DNA of 64,000 nt, from assembly GCF_000208745.1 (NCBI RefSeq), contig NC_030854.1, forward strand, positions 26,828,289-26,892,288. Reading direction: 5' to 3'. Origin of the DNA: Theobroma cacao (lineage: Eukaryota; Streptophyta; Magnoliopsida; Malvales; Malvaceae). This document shows positions 1-12,250 of this stretch, one piece after another. Positions within the stretch are counted from its first letter, which is position 1. Each line of letters begins with the position of its first letter. The position numbers and the translations under genes are program-made. The notes below the pieces were generated by a model. It was given only the letters and a program-made list of their open reading frames with translations, was not told the origin of the DNA and did no database searches.

Positions 1-545
1 ATAATAAAATAATAAAAACATGACACATGGCATTTCCTTATTGGTTCAAATTTTAAATATTTGACTTTTAATTCTTTAATTCTCCACCACACATTTCTTA
101 TGTTTATCCATTTCCATGATGAATAAAATCCCTTGGTCTTGACAAGTGTCGAGGTAAAAATTTACCGATTTACCCCCGGGGTGGTAAAATTATCATTTCA
201 CCCTTATACTCCAAATTATATCGGAATTAAAATTTTTCATTTCTAAACTTCAAATCATACTCCAATAAGTCAAATAGGACTAAAAAATCTTTTCTAAAAA
301 TTTCCATTTTGTCCCTAAGTGCAAATGATCATTTTGCCCTTGAATAGTGAAAATTTCGGTTTGACTCCAAATTGATCCTCGAACTCCGAATTACCATTTT
401 GAGTCAACCATGAACTGTGAAACTCTTAATTTCACCTTAAAATTCCTATTTGAACTAGTTCGAGGCTTAATCGACTTAATGGTACCATTAGGGGCAATAT
501 CGTCTTTTAACGATTTCTCAAACTTCCTAAATATGTAACCATTCT
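1..545. mobile_element. Fragment of a Ty3/gypsy-like LTR
   Basis: The stretch is non-coding. It contains several sentence-like runs of the kind seen in plant gypsy LTRs, such as GTCGAGGTAAAAATTTACCG followed by CCCCGGGGTGG and repeated blocks about 'atcattttgccctt'. It ends where recognisable Helitron coding sequence starts, at about 560, so it probably inserted into or truncated that element. The family call rests on general appearance only; no LTR boundary or target duplication could be fixed because the left end lies outside the window. Confidence 0.4.
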
Positions 546-559
546 ATTGAGCATGTAAA

Positions 560-2745
560 TGACGTCGTAATTATTTTATAGAATAGGGTTTGACACACTA
601 AATGCTTACCACTTGAATCTGTTTAGTTGCACACCATCCATTCAATAAAAGTTGTTTTATTAATATCAGGTCTATATATAACACTCATTATGTTCTCATT
701 ATCATGAAAATAAATATTTTGTTGTTTTGGTAAATGAACTATTAATCTTTGGATAGTTGGTTCCTTATGGTGTATTGGAAAGGCAAAATTTCTCTAACAT
801 GCTTAATAAGTTGATAGGTATCTACAATCTAAATAAGTTGTGATATCATCTATTTTCATAGGTGTATCTTGTTAATTTTGTTGACTATTTTAATTTTTGT
901 CTTGTAAGTTCTATTCAATGTTTGCATTAGTATCACGTACAATTACTCTAGCTCGATCAGATCTTTTATTTATATACTTGAATAGGTACTTTATAACTCT
1001 AAATTGTTCACAAATTTCAACAATAATGTGTGCTTAATATTTGACAACTAGGTCTGCATTATAAGGAACTACATATTTATTGTCTAATTAAATATTGTTC
1101 TTGGTAGTTACATTTTGTGGAACATTTCTCCTTTTATATATTGGAAATCCATCTTCATTTATTGTAATTCTTGATTAGAAATCTTTTGGATAATATTTTG
1201 AACAAAATCCTTTAGTCATACATGGAAAATTAGGGTATGCAAAACCACATGGTCCATGGATCATAAATTCTGCTACAAATTAGTGTGCAACAAGATTTGC
1301 AAATTTGTCTGACAATTCAGCTGATATAACTTTGTCAACATTTTGAGAGGATGAGCATTTATAATCATGATGCAACCAGAGGAAGATAAGCACATGCAGC
1401 AATTCTCTTTTTTGGAATTCGATGATGTAAGTCATTGGATTGTGAAAAGTTAAGAATAATTACTTAGGGTAGAAGATATGTTAAATTCTTAAAACTAAGT
1501 TCAGTGTGGTAATCGGTGTAAAATTTTTTAATAAAAAGTAAACAAAATTGTGTCTTACCAGCTGTGACAAAACCAAAGTGTTTTTTCTTCATCAAATCAT
1601 CCATTAAATAATGAAGTTTCAATCTAAAAACTCTTGATATTAAATCGAGTCTATCATTTGGTTTTAATTTGATTTAGGATTAAACTTAATGCACTTTGAA
1701 TCTCTTCCCATTTAACATTGCATCCGTAATACCTATAGATGGCCATGGAATCTTAGTAATTTTGTAATAAATATCCAAGGCCTCCAGTAAAGCTAGATGG
1801 TAGCATGGCACATTTTCTTATGGCATTTGCATTATTGTCTTCTCTTGCAAAACCATCGTTTAGACCTCTATACAACTCAGATCTTAAATTTTTTTGATTA
1901 TTTCTTATGTATAATAATCTGTCTTCTTCTATAGTCGTATATGCATCTATTACAAACTGTTGTAGCAATCTACCACCTCTTAACTATGTATTTTTTAAAG
2001 TTGATTGTTGCTGAATTATATATGCATAATATTCTCACATTGTTACATTTTTATGTTTTGGTTTTTTTTCTAGCTATTGAATGTACGTAGTTTAAATTAG
2101 TTGTACAACCATCTTCTCTATAAGAGGAAAGAAAAAGGTATTGTACTACCATGAAAGAAGGATGCAATTCACTTATTTGTTTAAGCCCTTCACTTATACA
2201 ATCAACTATTATGTCTTGACGGTCATCATGTTGTCCTAAATCACCTACTATTAAACCAGCAATTTCAAAAGTTGTGAGTGATCTATAATTTAATTGTGAA
2301 TCAATTCAAGATGCTATAAGTCTAAGTTCAAGAGGGGCAAAATTTGTACTTGTTAATCTTTCTCAAGCCATCCTAAAGATTTTAACACTTTGGTTATTAT
2401 CATCAAACATTTTCATTAAACCTTCAACGATAGATATATCAATGGCATTATTGTTGTCATCATTTCTAAAACTTGTAATCTGTTTGAGATTTCATTCTTA
2501 ATGTCATAGATGTATAGTTGAGCAAACTTAAATTAATTACCAGGCATGGGCAGTAAAGATCCTATTCTATGATAAGTCTGATCGTTAATTTTGAAAATAT
2601 AATGTCCTATCCTATTGTTTATTGATTTATCAATTTGTGCTCCTAATGAAGCCAATTGAAACATATTATTATACATTCTTATATATATATATATATATAT
2701 ATCTAAATTTGAGATCTCTATGAGTTGTACTATCATTAAGGAAAT
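560..2745 (-). pseudogene. Helitron replicase (Helitron-like N-terminal / Rep region) relic
   Basis: Reading the minus strand from 2745 to 560 through several frameshifts and stops gives the ordered blocks of a plant Helitron replicase. YHRIGSLLPMPGN then FKFAQLYIYD lie near 2620-2490, EIAGLIVGDLGQHDD and ISELHPSFM near 2270-2170, LLQQFVIDAYTTIEEDR near 1965-1915, and LPSSFTGG near 1800. Next come RVFRLKLHYLMDD near 1640-1600, FQKRELLHVLIF near 1420-1383, PCGFAYPNFPCM near 1250, YVVPYNADLVVKY near 1060, and YLFKYINK near 1000-965. The family motif L-P-H-A-H-I-L reads L-L-H-V-L-I-F here, so the second histidine of the HUH motif is gone, while both tyrosines of YLFKY remain. The PIF1-like helicase half is absent; the homology stops at about 560 against LTR-like sequence. 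The element is clearly dead. Confidence 0.85.
2681..2702. repeat. (AT)n microsatellite
   Basis: About 11 AT units lie inside the decayed Helitron coding region, where they translate as an Ile-Tyr run on the minus strand. Confidence 0.9.
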
Positions 2746-3208
2746 TGTTTAGAAAAAACAGTGTTTCTCTAAAAGAAAGTATTTGGCAACAAAAATTAAA
2801 AGTTGGATTCCTATTTTCATTTGAAATATCAAATCTTTTTTCATACTACATATAAGCCAAGCAAAAATGACATATAATTAAGCACTCCAAAATAAAAGTA
2901 GTGTGGCAACTTCCTATCATGTGCATCACCAACAAAAATGAAATATATCAATTATTATATTTTAAAAATATATTATAATCATTTAATACATTTTATTGTG
3001 CATTTCATAAAACTTACGTAATTTCTGTTGCTACTTCTGTCACATGGCTTATGAGTTTCAGCCATACAGTCCGAAGATTGATAATTAAAACTTTTGATTT
3101 GACCTTCATAAATTCATGTGCACAACATCTTAATTCAGTATTAGCTATACCATAATTTCCTAATTAATTAACAATTAAGTAAATTAATATGTACAAATTA
3201 TTGATAAT

Positions 3209-3764
3209 TTATGAAATGAGAAGTTTACCAATAAGATTGGCATGGAAAGGATTTGTCAATCGAGTTAATGAAGCAACAAAATCAGTAAGATGATCAGCCG
3301 AAGAGAAATTATGAGTTATGATTTCAGCACTCCCTGTAAGATGGTTACTCGAACTAGTTGCAGGAAAAGTTGTGAAATTGATTTGGCTTGGATTGGGTAT
3401 AACGTTTGGTGAATTTACACAAAAATGAATTCTGATTGAGTCCACCAAAGTTGTTTCCAATTCACTGTGGGCATTTACAGTAGAATGCACTGTGACATGC
3501 CCAGCAGGAGGTATATTAATAGCATTGATTTTGTTTTTTTTTTTTACATTGGTTGAAATGAGGAGAGGTTTTAGCTGTCACACCATTCACTCCATTTGGT
3601 TCAGGGAAACAATGGCTACCTTGTCTTCTTAATTGATTGTTATGATCAGTTACACAACTATAACTATTAAATTTTTTTCTAAACTTGGAAATTTTTTTGG
3701 ATCTTAATATTTTTAACCTATTAACTCTATTTTGCTTTATTTGATTCATTTTTTCTATTACCAC
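3209..3764 (-). pseudogene. Probable 5' part of the Helitron ORF
   Basis: Two consecutive minus-strand open stretches (3516-3764, 82 codons; 3209-3490, 93 codons) lie upstream of the recognisable replicase. The first is very basic, with NRVNRLKILRSKKISKFRKK, and this fits the lysine/arginine-rich start common in Helitron replicases. The second is Ser/Thr/Asn-rich and has no recognised domain. The assignment rests on position, orientation and the basic character. They could instead be captured or non-coding sequence. Confidence 0.4.
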
Positions 3765-4859
3765 AAATGATCCTAATGTTATAATGCAAAGTAATAAAAC
3801 AGAAAATAATATAGTAAACAGTTATAAATAATTAATTAAGTAAATACACATCATCATTAAACAGAATTTTGCAATAACTAATATAATAAATACATAAATA
3901 AAACGGAAAAAAGATTTTCAAAACTGAATTGAAATATTTCGGAATATTTGCTATTAACGTGCATCGATTGTTAATACTAAATGAATGAAGAGCCTGAAAC
4001 ACATTAGGCGAAACCAAAACATATTGGAAATAAAATTTAAGCATTTCAATTTAAACAATTTTTTTTTAAAAAAAAGTTGGAATATGCGTACATGATTCAA
4101 CATTACATTGTAAATTCAATATATATAGTTGACATAAAATAGACAATTTTGTATGCAGTTCTGTTTGCTTTGATTTCATCGTAAATAAAGATGAGAATAC
4201 AATTAAATATAATCAAGCATCCCAGGCATAAATCTGATTTGCATATTGTTGGTCACGGTCAGCCATGTGCTAGCAATATCAATCTAATTTGCATAAGAAA
4301 TATGCATAAGTAATAAGTTGGGGAAAAAATCAACACAGAGTGAAAAAAACAGAAGCAAATGATAGGTTGAGATTGAAAAGATAAGTCTAATCTAGAGATT
4401 GGAAAATAACAAAGAAAGAGTAAATCTTGGTCAAACAAACATGAAAATATCTGTATTGCAAAGTAGACGTAAATTGGGCAGAACAAATGAATCATCATAT
4501 TTTAGAAACAAAGTAAATATAATTGATGTATATAAGAGAATATTGACTTTACAATGGTTGCGACATGCATTACTTGTCAAAACAGAAGGAAAGAATAATT
4601 ATATGTTTATATATAGTGCCTGTCATGGGATAAAATAATTATATTGTCATCAAATAAGCAAAATTTGTGAGAGAAAAATTATTCTTGCGATCACTGAAGG
4701 AGAGGTCACTCATTGCAGAGTGTTGATTTTGGCTGCACGCCTATAGGCAAAAAGTCAATAGAAAAAAACAAGAAGAAAATAACTAGGAACCAACTGCTCC
4801 ACAAAACCTCATGAGGAAAAACGTAAGAGTTTTAAAAAAAAGAAATATGCATGAACGGT
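3765..4859. other. Non-coding stretch, no recognised feature
   Basis: AT-rich sequence without recognisable protein homology in any frame. The open reading frames here are short and low in complexity. It probably belongs to the 5' non-coding part of the Helitron or to its insertion site. No terminal motif could be identified. Confidence 0.4.
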
Positions 4860-6000
4860 AGGAAAATTACGGCGAAACATGTGCTTTACAAATAGCATTC
4901 ACATTCAAAAACATGTTTCAATAGAATATGGCCCCTTGAACCTGACCTGATGTCCTAAAGCTTGGTTGAATAAGCGATTGCTTCATTCAAGTTCACTGCA
5001 AAGGAAATTCACAAAAAATGAAAAAGAAAACAACTGACAAATTATTAAGTAACTAGAAAATATAATTTCAATGTTAACTTTATCTGAATAAGCAAAAACG
5101 AATAAAAAATAATAAAATAGCAAAAAAAGCAAAAAATATAAATTAATAATAAAAGAACATAACATAGTCAGTTGATCGAGCGAAAAAACCATTGTTGATC
5201 ATATAAATACACAAAGCTGAAGGCAGGCGAAAAAAATTGTACATTCATTGTCAAGGTGAATATGAAATCACTACTTTTTTGCTGTGAATAGAAAAACAGT
5301 AAAAATTCATATTTTTTTTATTTTTTTTGGATTCAAACCAATCGTATGATTTTCAATTTATAATTTTTATTATTTCATATTAGCAAAGCAATTTTCCAAC
5401 TATGGCTCTAAAATATATAACATAATAAATAATTATTTTAATATTATATATTTGTTCCTCATAATTCCTCAACTTGGACTGAAGTTTTCCAAGAAGGCAT
5501 GGGCAATTGAAAAAGCAGTAGAAAAATTACAGCAAACCATATGCCTTACAAACAGCATTCACAGTGAATAACATGTTTCAGTATAATATGACCACTTGAA
5601 CCTCACCTGATGTCCTAAACCTCGGTTCAATAAACAGTCCTTTCATTCAAGTTCACTGCAAAGGGAATTCACAAAAAATCAAGAAACGAGCAGTCAAAAA
5701 ATATAAACCAATAAGTATAGATAATACAAAAATAAAGCAAAACAAAAAACAAACAGGCTAAAAAAAAAAAAGGAAACAATTAACTTTGAAACTAAAGATA
5801 ATCAATTAATAAACCAAAATCATTAAGTACATAGAAAATATAATTTCAACGTTAACTTTACTTGAATAAGCAAAAATGTATCAATAATGATAAAATAGTC
5901 AAAAAGCATAAAATAAAAATCAATAATAAAAGAACATAACACGTTTAGTTCACTAAGCCAAAAAGACCATCGTTCATCACATACATACACAAAGCCATAA
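4860..6000. repeat. Diverged tandem duplication, period about 660 bp
   Basis: Two copies start near 4866 and 5527. Shared blocks are CATTCACA, then ACATGTTTCA, then CCTGATGTCCTAAA, then CATTCAAGTTCACTGCAAAG. A second shared part is TAGAAAATATAATTTCAA (5053 and 5833) and AATAATAAAAGAACATAACA (5145 and 5923). The second copy carries about 125 bp of extra A-rich sequence between the two halves. No coding capacity was recognised. Confidence 0.75.
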
Positions 6001-6189
6001 CAAATTATAAACAAACCAATCGAAAATAAAATAGAACAAAGATCACAAACGTTATACAAACAAATAATAAATAACTATTTATCAGAAATTGTTACTCAAC
6101 AAAAATATTTAGAAGGCAGAACAGAAAATTGAAAAGAAACAAACAGAAATATGCAACAAATTTTACAGACAAATAAACCAAAAATCCTC

Positions 6190-6480
6190 ACATGATACTC
6201 CAAATGAATCTCAAGAGAGCAAAACAGTTAGAAATCCGAAGCAAGACTGAAAGGGCACAAACAAATGAAAGAAAGTGAGAAAGACCCAAGCAAAAATCCA
6301 CCCTCCACAGAAGTCAAAAAGAACACGGGCATGAGCCTGCCCAAAGCAGCTCGGGGGAAAACGAAAAGAACGCGGGCATGAAGCTTGCCCGACACAGCCC
6401 GAAGGCAAAAAGTGCCTCCGGAATTGCCAATTGTCAACATATTAAACAGACCACTAATAAACAAAAGGAGAGGCCACATG
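6190..6480. other. Local GC-rich patch with a short imperfect repeat
   Basis: Around 6316-6415 the sequence is much richer in GC than its neighbours. It holds two imperfect copies of a unit reading roughly AACACGGGCATGA..CTTGCCC, about 55-60 bp apart. Two overlapping minus-strand reading frames cross it, but both have low-complexity composition and no recognised family. I regard it as non-coding or as a fragment of unknown origin. Confidence 0.35.
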
Positions 6481-6639
6481 AAAACCGTACAAAACCTCCT
6501 TTAAATGATAGTTATAGATGGATGGGTTGGGCTAGTTTGGATTGGGCTTAGATCTAAATATGAACTAAGCTTGGTTGAACTCATGAACACCTCTAACTTA
6601 AAATTTCTTACTAGTTTGAGATATGTTAGTTTGCGATAA

Positions 6640-7030
6640 TATCTAAAGGATTTTTAAATTATTTAAAAAATTTAAATAAATTTTTATTCTTTTATTATAA
6701 TCAATTAAGTCAATCTCTTTTTATATTGAGTCAAATAAATATTTATCATTAATGATTAACTAATTATTATTAATTAAAATGTTAATTATCATTTTATAGC
6801 ACATAATGTTGACATGGCAAATAAATATGTTATAATGTATGATGACATGATATATTGATATAGCATGATGACATAGTCATGTGGTATTTTCTATCCTCAA
6901 CATCAATAATTATGTCAGCATCACGTTCGCATAAATTTACAAGTGACATTTTGACAAATAACAATTAATTAACTATTAATATAAGAGTTTATTCGATTTA
7001 AAATAAAAATACAATGATATCTTTTTTAAC
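6640..7030. mobile_element. Possible Mutator-like MITE with long imperfect inverted ends
   Basis: The left arm (about 6705-6790) contains AAATAAATATTTATCATTAA. Read on the minus strand, the right arm (about 6960-7020) contains AAATAAACTCTTATATTAAT followed by a similar TAGTTAATTAATTGTTA run. The long, loosely matching inverted arms around a non-coding centre fit a decayed Mutator-like MITE. No 9-bp target duplication was found, so the ends are uncertain. Confidence 0.35.
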
Positions 7031-7059
7031 AACAAAAAGTAACAAGATCTTGGTTGAAA

Positions 7060-7440
7060 ACTCAATTAGTAAGCTTGGATTACAACTCCTCAAAATGCAC
7101 CAAATCAACAAAAAACTAATCTTAGACCTCAATTCTTTGAAACCACAGCTTAAATCTGCCCTGCACTTCTGTTTGCACTAAAAGCAACCCACAGAAGATT
7201 TTCCGGCCTTATTACCCCCTCTTTGGCAATTGGTTTACTCTTGTATTCACATCTCTTAGAACATGTTGAATTCTCCAATTCCTTATACCATTTTGCAGTT
7301 TCTCAATGTCAATCAACAATCTTCTTAACCTCCAAAGAACAAAGCTTGGCTATTCCACCCATTTCACAGCATTCAAATAATCACTTTCCACCACCAACCG
7401 GTAAGAGAATCCCCAATCAGTTGCTTATTCCATTATTGGA
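7060..7440 (-). pseudogene. LINE RNase H-like C-terminal fragment
   Basis: On the minus strand, from about 7420 down, the translation gives a recognisable end of the RNase H-like domain in plant L1-type LINEs: VVESDYLNAVKWVE, then FVLWRLRRLLIDIEKLQNGI, then WRIQHVLREVNTRVNQLPKR. At least one stop interrupts it. Everything upstream of this domain is missing, so this is a severely 5'-truncated LINE copy. Its orientation is opposite to the LINE that follows at 7612. Confidence 0.75.
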
Positions 7441-7611
7441 GAAATTGAGAAATTTTTATTCACTTATGTAGACATCGTAAGTTAACCAAAGTAATTGAAG
7501 AAAATGTTAAAATAATTATAAAGATGAATAAAGAATTAATTTGATTTAAATTTTTAACTTTGAATTGAACTCATAATTAAATTCACCTCCTTCAATAATC
7601 CTTTGAGAACA

Positions 7612-9840
7612 ATGAGTGAGAGAAGGTGGTTAGATAGCTTATGCTCAATCTATGTCTACAACTTGAGCAAGAAGGTTACTGGGTTGGCAATCAAGGGTGC
7701 TTTTGACAGGATGAAGATGTGTTGAAGCCGAGGAAAAGTTATCAAGACTGAGGGAGATCAACAATTTTCGCATTTGTAAGATATAGGAAAGGTTCGAAAT
7801 GGAGAAAACTTTGCAGTGGGGAGGCCATTAGTGATTGGACAATAAAAGGGTTATGGTTAAAAGGGCAGAACCGATAAGAAAGGCTTAGAAAGAAGAAAGG
7901 CTCAAAGAGAAGGAAGAAAGGTTTTAACAGTTGAAAGTAGAAGTGAGCGAATGGATAGAATCAAAAGTAAGGATAAGAGGACATATAGGGATGTTGTGTT
8001 AGCAAAGGAAAATATTGCAGAAATAAGTGAAATCATGTGAAGAATATAGAAAATGGGGGAGAAATCAAAGAAGATGACAAACAATGAGGAAAAGAAAGCC
8101 ACTATGGCCGAGGATAAGAAATTAGTCAGGCAACAAGAAGGACAACATCAAATTAGTAAAGAGGTGATAACAATTAGTACCAACATTCCTGGTGATGAGA
8201 TGATGTGGGTTAAAAGTAATGCAGTTAGGAGGCTAAGAGCTAAAGTGACATGTGATGCCATTAAAAAAGGTTTGTTAGGTGAAGGGATTAAAACCCAAGG
8301 AAGGATCATTGAAGGAATGTTGTTACTTCTTAGCTTTGAAGATCAGCAAATGATGGTGTAAGTTGAATCTCTAGATCCATGTGTGAATATTAGAACACCA
8401 AAAGCATAAACTGTTTATTGCATACCTGTTTGATTCATAGAGGTTGCTATTGTTTGCAGTAAAAAGACGAAAAATATTTGGTTAGCTAGATCTTCATCTT
8501 CGCACTTCTCTATTATTTGTGGCAGCTTTCAATGGACAGATACCGTTAAGTTAAAAGAGAAGAAGGGACCTAGCAATATATATATATAATAAATAAAACC
8601 CCAATACAAGACTCCCATTAAAAGTGTATTAGGTCAAAGCCTACATAACCGTCAAACCACACTAACTTAATAAAACGTGCAAAACCCATCATTAACTGAT
8701 TATTTTAATATTAATTAGGTACTCATGTTTTGTCTCACAATGGGACTAAACTATCAATCTATTTTATCAAATCAAAATTATCAATTAATAGAAGCCCACA
8801 TAATAGAAAATTCTAACAGATAGAGGCCATGCTAGAGAATTATGCTGAAATCTTTGAGTTTTGGTTTATCTCTATCACACCGCTAACTTTAGCACATCAA
8901 GAAAAAGATATAAGACTATGGGTAAAATTAACAAAGGTCTCAGTAAAACTCTAGCATGTCAATACTTTCAAAGCTATAGGGCAACGGTGAGAAGAATTCC
9001 TGGCAACCGACAAGGAAACCTACAAAAGGAAAGGTTTGACCAACCCCACGTTTTTGTGCATGTTAGTAGCAGAGTTTAGATATACCAAAGCGAGTCTTTC
9101 TTGAAGCAGAGGGTAAGATTAGTAATTTATTTGTGCAAATTATAAGAATTGAGGAGAGCATTGTTTTAGAGCCTTATGTCAAAGGGAAGAAAAAAAAATA
9201 CAAGTCTTGGGTGAGCATGATGCAAACAGAGGCGGTGGGGATGTTTTTGACGACCAAGAAAAACAAACAAGAGTGGAGACACTAAACGGAGAGAATTATG
9301 CAGTAAACGGCATTGGTAAAAGTGAGGGATTGACAAGGCAATCTGACACAAAAGGGAAATTTGAATTAAAGGAAAACGAAAAGGACTCAACAACCAGGAA
9401 GCAAGGCAGCGAAAATCATGGGGTATAGCATCAGGTTCACAAAAGGTAGGGTCAAGAAACATGAAAACTGATTTGAAAAAAAATCAAAGATACGAGACAG
9501 GCTAGCAAAAGTCTTGCCTAACCATTACTATAAGGAGGAGACCTTTGGAATAGAATGGATAAATGGGCCTAGAGTGAATTGGGTTGAAAATGCTAAAAAG
9601 ATGGGCCAAGACTTTTCTAAAAGAATGGTGGACCAAGACAATAGATTTAATGATGGACTTAATAAAATTAGGGAGGTTGAGATTAAGAGCCCAAGACAAT
9701 GTGACTATCTTACTCAAGACCTAATGACGGTTGATTTAAGAGGAATTATAAGCCGAAGTGCAAAGATATTAAATGGGTCAAGAACCTACAGGCTTGATAA
9801 GGATTTTGAATTAAAATGTAAGCAGCCTATTAAAGAATAA
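7612..9840 (+). pseudogene. LINE-4 ORF1 relic (RRM plus DUF4283-like)
   Basis: The plus strand reads as a broken ORF1 of a plant L1-type LINE. An RRM-like block gives IYVYNLSKKVTGLAIKGAF (near 7655-7710) and FVRYRKGSKW (near 7785). A conserved middle block follows at 8053-8361 and includes IPGDEMMWVKSNAVRRLRAK and RIIEGMLLLLSFED. After the 462-bp LTR at 8357-8818 the frame resumes with MLENYAEIFEFW, then LWHVNTFKAIG-like sequence at 8920-8990 and RFDQPHVFVHVSS near 9030-9075, as expected for DUF4283. A related copy lies at 29.74-33.87 kb. Many stops and frameshifts make it non-functional. Confidence 0.75.
8357..8818 (+). mobile_element. Solo LTR inside LINE-4 ORF1
   Basis: The element starts TGTAAGTTGAATC and ends GAAAATTCTAACA, as expected for a TG...CA LTR. 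It is flanked by GATGG (8352-8356) and GATAG (8819-8823), a 5-bp target duplication with one transition. It interrupts ORF1 exactly between QQMM and MLENY. The 3' portion resembles 24903-25252 in a host intron. An (AT)n run lies at 8576-8589. No internal coding region remains. Confidence 0.75.
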
Positions 9841-9946
9841 ATTGACACAAGCCCATGAAGTAAGCACTAAAACAAAGCAAACTGAAGATAGGAAAGAAAG
9901 GAATTCTGGAAACGATGAACACAACAACAAGAGAGATAGAGATGTG
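9841..9946 (+). pseudogene. LINE-4 ORF1 continuation up to the hAT insertion
   Basis: A short stretch rich in Lys/Glu/Asn codons continues the low-complexity C-terminal part of LINE ORF1. It stops at the 5' end of the hAT element at 9947. It is assigned by position only. Confidence 0.4.
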
Positions 9947-11130
9947 CAGGGGCAGAGTTAGAGCAATTTTAAAGAGAGAGTCAATAGAAAGAGACATTAA
10001 ATGGTTAAAGAGAATTTTATATATAATTTAATTATCACTCATCTAAAAGATTAAATAAATTTAAAAGACATTGAACATACAAAAAAAAAAAGATACACAT
10101 TAATAGTAATAATGGTATCATTTGTATATGACTAAATGGAACTATAAAATGAGTCTCTTTCACTCTTTGAGCGCAAAAATGAAAGAGAAAATAATTTTTT
10201 AAACTTAAATGAATTGCCTCTTTACTTTGTGCATTGTAATTCTCTTCTTATTTTCTATTTGCTTCTTAAATTACTAATTAATATATTAAGTTATTAGTTT
10301 GAACTATTGAGATATAATATATTTTGATAAGCTATTAGGTTGGATTGTTAAGATATAATATGTTACAATAGGTTTAAATTTATATTAAAACTTAATGAGT
10401 TTGAATTAATAGACTCACTTTTATTTTTTTGTAAATTTGATAGGCTTAACATATTAATTTAAAATTTATTTGTTGGGCTTAACTAACAATATGCTAACCA
10501 TAATAACTCTAATTTTATCAAATAGTTTGAAGAATAAAATTAATTATTAAATAAAAAATTATTTTGAGAGCTATTAAAAATAAATATAATAAATAAAATT
10601 GTATTGAAAGAAATACAATTATTTCATTTTATCAATTTATATATATATCTTTGTTACTTAAAGTTTACAACATGCATGCTAAGATACATTGGTTATTCTA
10701 AATAAAAAATAATATATTGATAAAATTTTAAGTAACAGTAAAACTTATATTTGAGAATTAAATAATAATTTATTTATTTTTAAATATTAAAATAATAAAA
10801 AATAAAATTCACGTAACAGGAAAAAAAGAGCATGATAAGTGGAAGATATAATCCATATATGACATAATAAAAAAAATGATTGATGGCTCGTATAAATTTA
10901 TAAAAAAAATCTATAGAGATTTAGAATAAATGAGTAAATAGAAAAAAAATAATAATATAAATTAAAAATAAAAAAATTTTAAAATTGAGTCGAGTATATA
11001 AAATTATTTTATTATTCTTTGTTTGTATTAAATAAAAATTTATTTTGAGGGGTCATTAAGAAAATTCATAAACAAATTAAAAAAATTTTAAAATTTTGGG
11101 GAAGCCATTCATAAGGAGGCTCCGCCCCTG
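9947..11130. mobile_element. Non-autonomous hAT element, 1184 bp
   Basis: The left end reads CAGGGGCAGAGTTAGAG and the right end, on the opposite strand, reads CAGGGGCGGAGCCTCC, the classic CAGGGGCGGAG hAT terminus. Flanking 8-mers are GAGATGTG (9939-9946) and GGGACGTG (11131-11138); they match at 6 of 8 sites and both mismatches are transitions. The interior is AT-rich and non-coding. It interrupts the LINE-4 ORF1. Confidence 0.8.
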
Positions 11131-12250
11131 GGGACGTGGTTTAGGGAAAGACGCAAAGTGGGGGAAGAGATGGACGGCAGTCAGCCGAAAGGAAAAACAG
11201 AGTTTTAGAGGATAAAGGCCACATGGTTGATGACAAAAATCAGAGCAGCAGTGACGATAAGGATTCTAGACAATTGGCAACAGTAAGTGGAGGAAGATTT
11301 GGGCTCTGCCGGAAGAAAAGCTGAAGAAGTTTGGGAAACTAGTGTGTTGAGGAGAAGCAAGAGAGGTAAGAGCTTGAGGAAGAGATACTCACCAGATGCT
11401 ATAAGCATTCAAGGTAGCAAAAGTAAACAAGAAAAGAAAATTGGGGACATTCGGAAACGAAATGCCGTCTTGAGAAAGGAAGCAGAGTTTTTTTTTTAAA
11501 GGAAGCAGAGTTGCTATGGGAGTTGACAAGAAAATTGGGGCTACCTTTACAGGAGGAGAAAGAGGAAGTGATGCTGAGATTGGTTGAATTGGAAACAGTG
11601 GATAGAGGAGGACAACATGAGGCAATGACAGGTGCCGATTAAAGGTTCAAAGCTTTATGATGATATTGGGGACAAGTCTTCGACGTAAAAGGGGGCTTTG
11701 GAAAGTTTAAGGAGCTGAAGGAAGGTGATGAAAGGTGGTTGTTGGTGTGACATTATAACACTACCTTTCGAAGGCTGTTGGGATGATGAAAGAAAACGGA
11801 GAGGGAGTATATCAAATAAGAATCATCTTATTGGGAGAAGAGCATTGTTGAAAATCGTGTTGTTGATGCGTTATGTATACAGTGTACTGATGAAGCCTTG
11901 AGTCTATGCAGATGACATGGGATGATCTAGTGCTTGTGGCCTGATTTGTATGCCGTTTGTTTTTCTGTGGACAAATGGCTAGAGGTAAATAGTACAGGGG
12001 AGTGACGCAAGTTTAGGCATAATTCTGAGTTTCCTTTTTTCAACTCGGGATCCTTTGGGGCAAATGGTAGGGAGCTAATTCTGTTTTGTTTTCTAGCTCA
12101 ACTTAAGATCGAGAAATTACCACTGAAACTAAAATGGTAGTCGTTTTGTAATGGACTTTGGATTCTTTCTTTTGTTGGGATATTAGTTAACCTCACTTCT
12201 TTATAAAAGGGGCAGGCATTCCTGTCCAGCCTCCAGCCTCAGCTTTTATT
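11131..12250 (+). pseudogene. LINE-4 ORF1 C-terminal region and downstream
   Basis: After the hAT element the plus strand again gives Lys/Arg/Glu-rich text. It includes GSAGRKAEEVWETSVLRRSKR (11299 onward, first 20 residues counted) and, in another frame, a coiled-coil-like KEEVMLRLVELETVDRGG near 11560-11610. This fits the end of plant LINE ORF1, which often has such a segment. Beyond about 11700 the reading is too broken to follow. A Pol II-like TATAAAAG lies at 12203. Confidence 0.45.

Noticed and set aside
3209..3490. A free-standing host gene
   Set aside because: There are no splice-compatible neighbours or recognised family, and the orientation and place fit the Helitron ORF. It was kept only as a probable part of that relic.
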